Source of the DNA: Victivallales bacterium | GTDB lineage: Bacteria; Verrucomicrobiota; Lentisphaeria; Victivallales; UBA1829 | DNA length: 21,208 nucleotides | Assembly: GCA_016285335.1 (NCBI GenBank) | Contig: JAEEQO010000022.1 | Coordinates: 1-21,208 of the forward strand | Direction of reading: 5' to 3' | Shown: one piece after another, positions 14,606 through 21,208 of the stretch | Position numbering within the stretch: the first letter of the stretch is position 1 | Layout: every line of letters starts with the position of its first letter | Position numbers and translations under genes: made by a program | Notes under the pieces: model-generated | Databases searched by the model: none | Told to the model about the DNA's origin: nothing | Seen by the model: only the letters and a program-made list of their open reading frames with translations

Positions 14606-15805
14606 TCATTGAACTGGGACGAGGGCGAGGCGGAAGCCGAGGAAGCTGTTCCGGTGGCCGGGGTCGAAGCTGTTCCGGCTCGCGGAACAACAGTCCCTGG
14701 CGCTGCTGAACCAGCTGCCGCCCCGACGCACCCGTAACGAGCCAGTCGCGGGACCGGTGGGGTCGGTCGTGTCGCCACCGTAAGGTTCATACCAATCTCG
14801 ACACCACTCAAACACATTACCGTGCATGTCATACAACCCGAACGCGTTTTTGTAGCCGAGACTTCCGACATCCACGGTCGCTTCACGGCAAACGCCTTTC
14901 GAGCCGTCGCCATAGGGATAAGTGCCGTCAAAATTCATCTTGTCAGCGTCCGACGCATCGCCATAGGAATAATTCATCGCCATACAGGCCCGGCACGCGT
15001 ACTCCCACTGCGCCTCCGTCGGCAAATCAATGCGGTATCCTCGCGGCAGTTTATCGGCGTAAAGTTCATTCAATCGCTTGCAGAAATCCATCGCATCGTT
15101 CCACGAGACCCCTTCCACCGGGCGCCTGGCTCCTTTCCAATACGAAGGATCGGACAGGTCTTTACCGTCCTGCGAGGCGCAGCGGCCACTCATCACCGCC
15201 CGCCACTGCTCGTTCGTCACCTCGTATTTGCCCAGCCAATAGGACTTCGTCAGATGCACCGTCCTGCCGTCATCGCGCAGAAATTTGCCCGCCGGGATCA
15301 GCACCATCTCAAGTTTCACTCCGCCGGGCAAAGCAACGTTCCCATCGAACCCCCAGTGTCTCCATTTTTCTTCTTCGATGAGCCTTTCGTTCCTTTCAGC
15401 AACTCTTTCTTCAAACAAACGAAATGCTTCCTGACTTGATAATTCCGCTTCTTCTGGTGTGAGCACAGGAATTGCCATTGGAGCGTTCTTGTTTTCAGGT
15501 TGTGCTATCGCGGTATCAGACTCTGACTTGCTGCCGTCAGATTTACCTTCCAGCGGTTGTTCTTCGGGGGACGCGGACTTGATTTCAATTGATTTTTTTT
15601 CGACATGCCTACTCTCGATTGTGGACTTCGATTCGGTCACTGGCTTCGTTTCAGGAACAGAGACCGTTGGTTTCCTGTTGGACGTGGGGCTTTCTCTTTG
15701 AACCGTCTGAACATCCTCATGGCGATTGAATTCCTTGCGGTCAATGATGACGAAGAAAGCAATCAGCGCAACAATTACGACAATAGGAGCAATTAGATGT
15801 TTCAT
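14606..15805 (-). CDS. Membrane-anchored SUMF1-like (formylglycine-generating enzyme fold) protein
   Basis: A 399-residue protein with a single N-terminal membrane segment (4-21), a long Ser/Glu/Lys/Pro-rich linker (about 25-115), a short helical region (118-148) and a C-terminal FGE/SUMF1 domain (about 155-399). Domain marks are VLIPAGKFLRDDG (168-180), YEVTNEQW (194-201), RPVEGVSWNDAMDFCKRLN (228-246), LPTEAQWEYA (261-270), LYDMHGNVFEWCRDWY (324-339), RRGGSW (360-365) and LGFRLA (389-394). True formylglycine-generating enzymes have Cys seven residues into RGGSxxC and another five later; here the first is Ser367 and only Cys372 (and 373) remains. Hence it is probably not a sulfatase-maturing oxidase but a binding or structural member. 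No sulfatase gene is adjacent. No clear ribosome site precedes the ATG; the N-terminal coding part is less GC-rich than the domain. Confidence 0.85.
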   Translation of the reverse strand: MKHLIAPIVVIVALIAFFVIIDRKEFNRHEDVQTVQRESPTSNRKPTVSVPETKPVTESKSTIESRHVEKKSIEIKSASPEEQPLEGKSDGSKSESDTAIAQPENKNAPMAIPVLTPEEAELSSQEAFRLFEERVAERNERLIEEEKWRHWGFDGNVALPGGVKLEMVLIPAGKFLRDDGRTVHLTKSYWLGKYEVTNEQWRAVMSGRCASQDGKDLSDPSYWKGARRPVEGVSWNDAMDFCKRLNELYADKLPRGYRIDLPTEAQWEYACRACMAMNYSYGDASDADKMNFDGTYPYGDGSKGVCREATVDVGSLGYKNAFGLYDMHGNVFEWCRDWYEPYGGDTTDPTGPATGSLRVRRGGSWFSSARDCCSASRNSFDPGHRNSFLGFRLALVPVQ

Positions 15806-15826
15806 TTTTCAACAATTTTTCGATAT

Positions 15827-15925
15827 TTAAAGATACTTGCTAGCGATCTCCGCAATGGTCAATTCCCCTCGCGTGGCTTCCAGCGCCACACGGCTCTTGA
15901 ACATGCTGTCGTGCAGAAAATTGTG
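15827..15925 (-). pseudogene. Remnant of an IS3-type OrfA transposase
   Basis: In one minus-strand frame, with Met at 15904, the codons read MFKSRVALEATRGELTIAEI and then ASKYL before TAA at 15827. This matches the N-terminal helix-turn-helix of IS3-family OrfA proteins (FKxKVALEAxKGExTIAELAxKY). Everything after the first helix pair is missing, and no terminal inverted repeats or orfB are visible. It is only about 30 codons and clearly a dead fragment. It sits at the change from GC-rich to AT-rich DNA, directly before the SUMF1-like gene. Confidence 0.68.
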
Positions 15926-16086
15926 CAAATTTTAGGAAGCAGGGGTTGAAAGCCTCATCACTCATTTCTCTTACTTCTACATCGAATTTGCCCACAGATT
16001 CATTCCGAACATAACATGAAACAAATGAAATAAATGAAATAAGAGATAAGGAACAAATTAGCAAACAGAGTGTTTTTTTTCAACAT
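15840..16086 (-). pseudogene. Frameshifted lipoprotein-like gene start
   Basis: From ATG at 16086 the frame begins MLKK and then, across a run of eight A (16073-16080 as T on the plus strand), goes out of frame. If one A is removed, the sequence reads MLKKTLCLLICSLSLISFIS followed by FVSC, a textbook lipoprotein signal peptide. It continues with about 35 ordinary residues (YVRNESVGKFDVEVREMSDE and more) into the transposase remnant, where it is out of frame with that. So this may be the 5' end of a lipoprotein gene broken by a homopolymer shift and the IS event. Function is unknown. The alternative is chance open frame in AT-rich DNA. Confidence 0.35.
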
Positions 16087-16171
16087 AAAATCACCTATCG
16101 AAATAATTTTGTTCGGTTTTTATTCCATTCTAATCGACCGTTTAACTCATTTTGGAATTAATCATTTTTTA
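15905..16171. other. AT-rich junction region
   Basis: The stretch between the SUMF1-like gene and the flippase gene has no intact gene. Besides the transposase remnant and the broken lipoprotein-like start, it contains an ATTCCA/TGGAAT inverted repeat around 16121-16156 flanked by T-rich DNA, which could be a weak terminator. Base composition falls sharply here compared with the left side. Confidence 0.5.
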
Positions 16172-17701
16172 TTACATGCTGGGTTTAAGCTCTTTTCCCT
16201 TTATTGAAAAAGATTGTTTTACTTTATTAAACGCTCCAATTGTATCTTTCCGGAAGAAGAGAAAACTACAAAGAACAACTACTGTAAAGCATATAATACT
16301 TACAATAACAGCGTTGACAAGCCATGCCAAGTAGTTATCGGGTGTACTTAATTGTAGAAACCAAATTATCCCCATCGTAAGAGCACACTCAAAAAAGGAT
16401 ATAAAAATCCTATACAAAACAATATATATATTTCTAAAGACTATATGACGGCTCATATATACAGAGTACTGAATTGTTCTAAACAGTGTTGCAGCCAAGG
16501 TTCCGATCGCCACACCTATTAGTCCGTACTTAAACACAAGTATGATTGATAATGACAGATTAATAATTGGTTCAACAATAGCGCCCTTTTTTGTCTGTTT
16601 ATAATGCCCGGCCGCTTGAACTACAAGTTGGTAGGGAATTCTCACGCCATTGAAAAAGTTGGCTATGATAATAACATAAGCAAAGCCAGGTCGAATATAA
16701 GAAACGTCATTAACTCCTTTTGTATATATATTTATAAAGCCGAACACAAGCAGAGCGGAGCATGTATAAATAAAGGTGGAAATGCCATAGATTATTGTCT
16801 CGACAATTGCAACATTCTCGCGTAGAATTCTATCTTCTTTTTTTGCAATCATGTTTCCGAACGCCGCTTCCAATCCATTTGAGAAAGCAGCAAGTACTCT
16901 TCTGAGTCCCTCAAACACCATATTATAGACCGCATACACTGACACTTCTAACATATTCGTAAAAGCGGTAAGTACCATGACCGCAGTATTTGTGGTTGCA
17001 AAAACTGCTACTTGCTGCCAAAATGCATCCCATCTTTGCGAAATTGCCCTGTTATTCGGCTTAACATTAGTATCAATCTTGTATCTATGTCTGACATAAA
17101 CTCCTAACAGTACCGGATATGCAACGTAGACTATCGCACTTGCGCCCTTCACGGCGTGAATAGAGCAACCAATGAGTAATAATGCCGCGCCTATTGATGT
17201 GTTTGCAATATAACATAAACACTTCAATAAAGATGGAACCCATAATCTTTGATCAGCCTGTAAAACAATTAAATAAGTTATTCCAAAGAAAGATTCCGCA
17301 AAAGTGCTGACACCAATAATCAGAAATAATGAGAATGTAAAAAACCAGCCAAATTCATTTTTCACAAGGAGAGGATAGATACTTGCGAACAAGATTATTG
17401 CGCCTGCAAGGATTAACCCTATTTTTTTCATGAAGATATCAGTTGCCTTTACTATGGCATTTATCTCCTCATGGTTTTCCTCTGCCAACGGCTTATACAG
17501 CGCTGCTCTAGTTGCTCCTCCTATTCCTGAACGAAGCAGTACTGCACATGACAAAAACTGGGTTATTGACGAAGTCAGCCCATTGTATTGGGATCCCAAA
17601 TTACTGAGTATCAATCGCGGAAGGATTAATCCACAAACGACAGATATAAATTGCTCTAATAAATTAAACGCTGTATTTAATGTGGCTTTTTTCCCTCTCA
17701 T
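16172..17701 (-). CDS. Wzx-type polysaccharide flippase (MOP superfamily)
   Basis: A 509-residue polytopic inner-membrane protein of the polysaccharide transporter family, expected to flip lipid-linked oligosaccharide units across the inner membrane. It opens with the family-typical NTAFNLLEQFISVVCGLILP (about 9-28) and the LGSQYNGLTSSI segment (35-46). Many hydrophobic segments follow up to about residue 485, consistent with 12-14 helices. The AG-xYKQTKKGAIVEPIINLSLS region (about 365-388) is typical of this group. The C-terminus is basic and cytoplasmic. A GAGAAG ribosome site precedes the ATG. It is the last gene of the AT-rich cluster, 25 bp after the nitroreductase gene, and its base composition is far from the left-hand genes. 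No Wzy polymerase is in view. Confidence 0.92.
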   Translation of the reverse strand: MRGKKATLNTAFNLLEQFISVVCGLILPRLILSNLGSQYNGLTSSITQFLSCAVLLRSGIGGATRAALYKPLAEENHEEINAIVKATDIFMKKIGLILAGAIILFASIYPLLVKNEFGWFFTFSLFLIIGVSTFAESFFGITYLIVLQADQRLWVPSLLKCLCYIANTSIGAALLLIGCSIHAVKGASAIVYVAYPVLLGVYVRHRYKIDTNVKPNNRAISQRWDAFWQQVAVFATTNTAVMVLTAFTNMLEVSVYAVYNMVFEGLRRVLAAFSNGLEAAFGNMIAKKEDRILRENVAIVETIIYGISTFIYTCSALLVFGFINIYTKGVNDVSYIRPGFAYVIIIANFFNGVRIPYQLVVQAAGHYKQTKKGAIVEPIINLSLSIILVFKYGLIGVAIGTLAATLFRTIQYSVYMSRHIVFRNIYIVLYRIFISFFECALTMGIIWFLQLSTPDNYLAWLVNAVIVSIICFTVVVLCSFLFFRKDTIGAFNKVKQSFSIKGKELKPSM

Positions 17702-17726
17702 GTTCTTCTCACCGGATCAATTTGAT

Positions 17727-18674
17727 CTATTTCAAAAACCTTATCATTTCTTCATTTTGAAGTCTGTGAGAAACAGGCACCAAGAATTCATCCTTCAGAT
17801 TGCCAACGACAAGCAGGAGACAAAGCTGTTCATCTTCAGGAATACCAAGTGATAATCTCAATTCATCCCAAGCTTTCGACCACACAACCTGGCGTTGAAC
17901 AACACACCCACCCATTCCATAACCATGCAAAGACAAAGAGAGATAAGCAGCGTATATACTTGCTGAAACAATATACTGATATGTTTCATCCTGTCGGTAA
18001 GCACTAATTTTCCCCGTGATCATGATAAGCCTGGCAGCTTTATCAGCAAAGCCTCCAACACCACTCAATCTTTTTGCCAGTTCGTTGCTTTTTTCCTTAC
18101 TTAGAACATAGGCTCTTACTCCTTGCCTGTTACAGGCCGAAGGAGCGTATTGAGCAAGATTCAATGCCTTTTTTAATAGTTCATCATTTACATCTGTATC
18201 CGCAAAATCTCGAATACTATGGCGAGTATGAAAAAAACGTTCTAATCTGTCTGTATTAAACTCGCAATCTTCTTTCCTGACGGTCATAACACCGCCGTAT
18301 TTACCTGTATGTGAAAATGCATGATCGTGAACGAATTCTCTGATTTGATTACAGAATTCATCAGTATAACCCTTTTTTTCATGAAAGTCCAAATATTCCG
18401 ATAGAGCATCTATGGCGACAACACATACTTCCCGATGATACGAAGATGGGCTGTTTTCTAATTGAGAAATCAGGTCCATGATTTTCTTTTGCTTATCATG
18501 CCCGAATCCAAGCCTGGGGTTACAGATTGTAAGACCCTTTTCAATCGAATGTGTAAATCTTGATAATTCAGCCGCTAAATGATTTTGTCTTGCAACATCT
18601 GAATCAAGTTCCTTGAGCATATGATTATGTCTAATAAGACCGCTGCCAAGCAATTTAAACTTAGTAAATCTCAT
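17727..18674 (-). CDS. Nitroreductase-family flavoprotein in a polysaccharide cluster
   Basis: A 315-residue protein whose C-terminal half is a nitroreductase/FMN-dependent oxidoreductase domain: RHSIRDFADTDV (151-162, FMN phosphate contact), APSACNRQ (177-184), and LHGYGMGGCVVQ (249-260) with a terminal LVVGNLKDE block. The first 140 residues are an N-terminal extension without a recognised domain, containing THSIEKGLTICNPRLGFGHD. Nitroreductase proteins of this layout occur in surface polysaccharide clusters next to pyruvyl transferases, but the reaction is not known to me. A GGAGG site lies 7 bases before the ATG (18682-18686). It sits 16 bp after the pyruvyl transferase gene, so it is co-transcribed. 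A redox modification of a sugar or a peptide substituent is inference. Confidence 0.85.
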   Translation of the reverse strand: MRFTKFKLLGSGLIRHNHMLKELDSDVARQNHLAAELSRFTHSIEKGLTICNPRLGFGHDKQKKIMDLISQLENSPSSYHREVCVVAIDALSEYLDFHEKKGYTDEFCNQIREFVHDHAFSHTGKYGGVMTVRKEDCEFNTDRLERFFHTRHSIRDFADTDVNDELLKKALNLAQYAPSACNRQGVRAYVLSKEKSNELAKRLSGVGGFADKAARLIMITGKISAYRQDETYQYIVSASIYAAYLSLSLHGYGMGGCVVQRQVVWSKAWDELRLSLGIPEDEQLCLLLVVGNLKDEFLVPVSHRLQNEEMIRFLK

Positions 18675-18690
18675 TTATAAACCTCCAGCT

Positions 18691-19740
18691 TTATTGTAGT
18701 GTTCTTTTGAGATAGCTCCAGGAGAATTTACGTAGGTCATTAACCTGCTTCATTCTTTCATCATAATGAATGGAACTCGTTAACTTTGATAGAAAAGGTT
18801 TATCGTCACGTATTAATCGGTCGTCGAAACCTAACGAATGAATTGCCTCATTTACCTTGTTTTTTTCTCGATCGATGGAAACAAATTGTTTGTTCAAATT
18901 AATAGAAAAAATAGTGCCGTGAAATGTATCTGTAACAACATATTTAGCACCTATCATATGTTTTAAGAATAACAAAGGTGAGTTTTCAACACTATAATCA
19001 GAAGCTTTCAGCTTTTTGCCATTAACCCCCTGAATAATTCTCAAATCATTTGCTAAAGCAAATCTTTGCAACTCATTCGTCTGAGCGTCAGACAAATCCT
19101 TAAAGAGATACAAAAAGATAAAATTATCCTTAACAGTATCAGTAAGCATATTATCAGCAAGCATATTATCATAATCCTCTTGATCAAAGAGCAATGTCGG
19201 GTCACATACCATTTCCACGGGTTTGTTTGTGCAATTTGAAATAATGGATCTTGTGTACTCATCTCTTACGCTAATAGCATTCCATCTGTTTACAGCTTCC
19301 TGAATTCGCTCATCTATAAAGAGCTCCTTTTTCGCGTTTGCAACTGACCCAGCGTATGTAATGATTTTTTTTCCGGAAAAGACTGTTCCCCATAATATTG
19401 CAAAGTTTGCATTCAAATTCTTACTTCCAAGATTCCAAATTGTATCACTACCGAGAACAACACAATCTATATTGTTTTGATTTCTTTCAAAAGATAAATC
19501 CTTTCTTAGACGTGAAAAAGACCGTAGTGAATTTATATACTTGACAGCTTCAGAGAAGCCTTGAACTGCAAACATACCAAAAATTGCTTTGTAATCCGCA
19601 ATTCTGTACTCAGGCAAGTAATTAAAAGTATAATATGATACTGAATGTCCTAGTTTTTCAATCGCAATACCTAGTGCTCTTGCTTGCCAGTAACTGCCGC
19701 AATTATTCGTGTTTAGGAGTGTTACAATGCAGACATTCAT
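18691..19740 (-). CDS. Polysaccharide pyruvyl transferase family protein
   Basis: Members of this family (CsaB-like) transfer pyruvate ketals from phosphoenolpyruvate onto sugars of surface polymers; some have other roles. The 349-residue protein begins MNVCIVTLLNTNNCGSYWQA, the family N-terminus with the NxGSxxQA motif. It continues with VVLGSDTIWNLG (about 92-103), ISVRDEYTRSII, CDPTLLFD and a C-terminal DTFHGTIFSI segment that belongs to the second Rossmann lobe. These are the expected conserved blocks in the right order. It lies between the ATP-grasp gene (20 bp gap) and the nitroreductase gene. The acceptor sugar cannot be known. It is AT-rich like its neighbours. Confidence 0.9.
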   Translation of the reverse strand: MNVCIVTLLNTNNCGSYWQARALGIAIEKLGHSVSYYTFNYLPEYRIADYKAIFGMFAVQGFSEAVKYINSLRSFSRLRKDLSFERNQNNIDCVVLGSDTIWNLGSKNLNANFAILWGTVFSGKKIITYAGSVANAKKELFIDERIQEAVNRWNAISVRDEYTRSIISNCTNKPVEMVCDPTLLFDQEDYDNMLADNMLTDTVKDNFIFLYLFKDLSDAQTNELQRFALANDLRIIQGVNGKKLKASDYSVENSPLLFLKHMIGAKYVVTDTFHGTIFSINLNKQFVSIDREKNKVNEAIHSLGFDDRLIRDDKPFLSKLTSSIHYDERMKQVNDLRKFSWSYLKRTLQ

Positions 19741-19760
19741 TATGTATGTTTCCTATTATT

Positions 19761-20687
19761 CTATTCCGACTTTAACGGAAGATTAAGCCATGTTCCAAAT
19801 TTCTCATCCCACTCTTCGGGTTCAAATGGAACAAATCCGCTCCAATGGCAGAATGTCAATTCTCCAAAATAAATACTCCCATCTACTTCATATAAATCAA
19901 CTCGAACATGAGGAAAACCATATGATAGCTTCTCAGCAAGTATCTTCATATCTTCAAATCCGGATGGTTTTACAGGAGGAATTGCTGCATTCGGGTGACC
20001 ATTCAAAAATGGCAAGTGATTATAGTTCTCATCGTAAAAATCGAATTTTGTCTCTTCTCCGCTCTTCTGCCGATCGGATGCAATGAACAGTGCTTTGACT
20101 TTACCATCGAAGCAAAAAAACTTGTAATCTCTAAGCTCTTTTGTAGTCGAATCCTCCATATACTTTTCTGCAATGATTCGTGGTTTGACATTTTTGTACG
20201 GCCACTCACGATAGATCGCATAAAAACAAGAATTCAGCGATTTGTTGATCACTTTTCTGGCGTGTTTCAAATCAAACGATCGTTTATCCTTGCAAATCAC
20301 CACTCCGCCGCTGTCATGCGTAGTTTTCAGAACAAATTGTTCCGGCAATGAATCGAAATCGATATCTTCGAATTTATTCCATACGCCAAGTGTCTGAATG
20401 GCATACTGGGATCCAATTCTTTCCGCTACAAACTGCTTTACCTCATATTTGTCCACAAGGGACGTATATTCGGGCCTTTGATCATGTAATTTGAGCCATT
20501 GTAGTTTCTCGGTGTATGTAACAGGGGTTTCAAGGTTGGGATATCTACCGAATTTTGCTTTGTACATTCTTCGGATATAGTCTTCATCATTCACTCTAGT
20601 ATACAATCCATGTTCTGCTAAGAAAACAAAACGATAATCTGGCGAAACAATGAAACTATATAGTTTGTTCATTAAAGATCTTTTCAT
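19761..20687 (-). CDS. TupA-like ATP-grasp protein
   Basis: A 308-residue protein of the TupA-like ATP-grasp family. Its name-giver functions in making teichuronopeptide, a cell-wall polymer with poly-glutamate; others lie in capsule or O-antigen clusters. The N-terminal part has YKAKFGRYPNLETPVTYTEK (42-61) with KLQWLKLHD (61-69), typical of the group. The ATP-binding loop is FVLKTTHDSGGVVICKDK (118-135). Later come RIIAEKYMEDS and DYKFFCFDGKVKALF, and a metal/catalytic block near the end (HVRVDLYEVDGSIYFGELTF). All hallmarks look intact, so it is probably an active carboxylate-amine ligase. Its acceptor is unknown. It starts 12 bp after the stop of the CapA-like gene, with an AGAGG site upstream. 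Confidence 0.87.
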   Translation of the reverse strand: MKRSLMNKLYSFIVSPDYRFVFLAEHGLYTRVNDEDYIRRMYKAKFGRYPNLETPVTYTEKLQWLKLHDQRPEYTSLVDKYEVKQFVAERIGSQYAIQTLGVWNKFEDIDFDSLPEQFVLKTTHDSGGVVICKDKRSFDLKHARKVINKSLNSCFYAIYREWPYKNVKPRIIAEKYMEDSTTKELRDYKFFCFDGKVKALFIASDRQKSGEETKFDFYDENYNHLPFLNGHPNAAIPPVKPSGFEDMKILAEKLSYGFPHVRVDLYEVDGSIYFGELTFCHWSGFVPFEPEEWDEKFGTWLNLPLKSE

Positions 20688-20699
20688 CTCTTGTACCTC

Positions 20700-21208
20700 T
20701 TATTGTATATTAGAATCTTTAATCTGTTTGTCTATAATCGTTGTTAAAGATTCCAATGTTAATTCACGCCAGGATTCGCAGCAGATTCTATTAAAGATTT
20801 TCAGAAGTCCCCGCGAACGAGAATAACGAGTTCTAATTCTGAATTCTCTAAGTCTATTGCGAGATACTCTATTTGCTATTCGGAAGAGTATAGACTCTTT
20901 TCCCAGGAATGTCAGCATCGTTGGGTTTACCATCGTTTCTGCAAATTGCCTGTAGTGTTTTTCAACAGCTTTATTGTCCAGAATTTCTTCAGATCGATCC
21001 ATAAATTCTGAGAGTATTCTGGCACTCTTTTCTTCGTTTGCCAATCGTACCGTATTCTCTTTTTTTACAACCGGAAGATAGTCGATAGATTTATTATCAT
21101 TGATTCTTACTAACAGACCATTTTCCCAACATTCTTCATTCCTATAATCAAACAAAAAATTCCCCTGACCATACACTACTGTCCGGTAAAAGTTTTGGGT
21201 TATGGTTG
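20700..21208 (-). CDS. CapA-like poly-gamma-glutamate/capsule synthesis protein, C-terminal part (truncated by the window)
   Basis: The frame is open to the right edge of the window, so the 5' part of the gene is missing. The visible part starts with ...TVVYGQGNFLFDYRN (coded near 21140-21180), which matches the conserved VVYSxGNFxFD block near the end of CapA metallophosphatase-like domains. After it come about 120 residues with basic, Arg-rich helices (RNRLREFRIRTRYSRSRG) that are not familiar to me. CapA-like proteins take part in poly-gamma-glutamate or capsule assembly in the envelope. The GTG at 21176 is not a real start; it is an internal Val codon. The call rests on one motif and context. 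Confidence 0.68.
   Translation of the reverse strand, partial: TITQNFYRTVVYGQGNFLFDYRNEECWENGLLVRINDNKSIDYLPVVKKENTVRLANEEKSARILSEFMDRSEEILDNKAVEKHYRQFAETMVNPTMLTFLGKESILFRIANRVSRNRLREFRIRTRYSRSRGLLKIFNRICCESWRELTLESLTTIIDKQIKDSNIQ

Overview
This window reads as chromosomal DNA from an anaerobic, Gram-negative-type bacterium. The left three quarters are GC-rich. They carry a clostridial-type 2[4Fe-4S] ferredoxin, a small Alu-less SRP RNA, a secreted glycoside hydrolase and a membrane-anchored SUMF1-like protein. This mix would fit a gut member of the PVC group (Lentisphaerota/Verrucomicrobiota), but that placement is inference from gene content. No rRNA, tRNA or CRISPR array is visible. Apart from the first gene, every supported gene lies on the minus strand.

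Region by region: (1) 1-280: ferredoxin gene on the plus strand with a bidirectional terminator. (2) 334-9570: a long, tightly packed minus-strand block, read right to left as hisH-hisA-aroB-dprA-comF-accD-ffs (SRP RNA)-rph-purM-AI-2E family transporter-Cys-rich zinc-ribbon protein. It starts at a near-consensus housekeeping promoter at 9607-9635, and several junctions overlap (ATGA). (3) 9640-11060: two short monocistronic genes for exported proteins rich in Gly, Phe, Met and Tyr with tandem repeats, separated by strong terminators. Two of the terminators in this stretch are homologous to each other, with an invariant loop and covarying stems. (4) 11131-15805: a hotdog acyl-CoA thioesterase, a secreted GH3 glycosidase with inverted domain order, and a membrane-anchored SUMF1-fold protein lacking one catalytic Cys. 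(5) 15806-16171: an AT-rich junction with a remnant of an IS3-type OrfA transposase and a frameshifted lipoprotein-like start. (6) 16172-21208: an AT-rich surface-polymer cluster (Wzx-type flippase, nitroreductase-fold protein, polysaccharide pyruvyl transferase family protein, TupA-like ATP-grasp protein, truncated CapA-like protein), very likely acquired horizontally.

Functionally, the left block mixes amino-acid, purine and fatty-acid biosynthesis with RNA processing, protein targeting and DNA uptake, as a housekeeping operon would. The right block would build, modify and export a surface polymer. The pairing of TupA-like and CapA-like proteins hints at an amino-acid-containing polymer. 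The least explained material is the pair of Gly/Phe-rich exported proteins with the homologous terminators near them, and the mosaic junction at about 15.8-16.1 kb.
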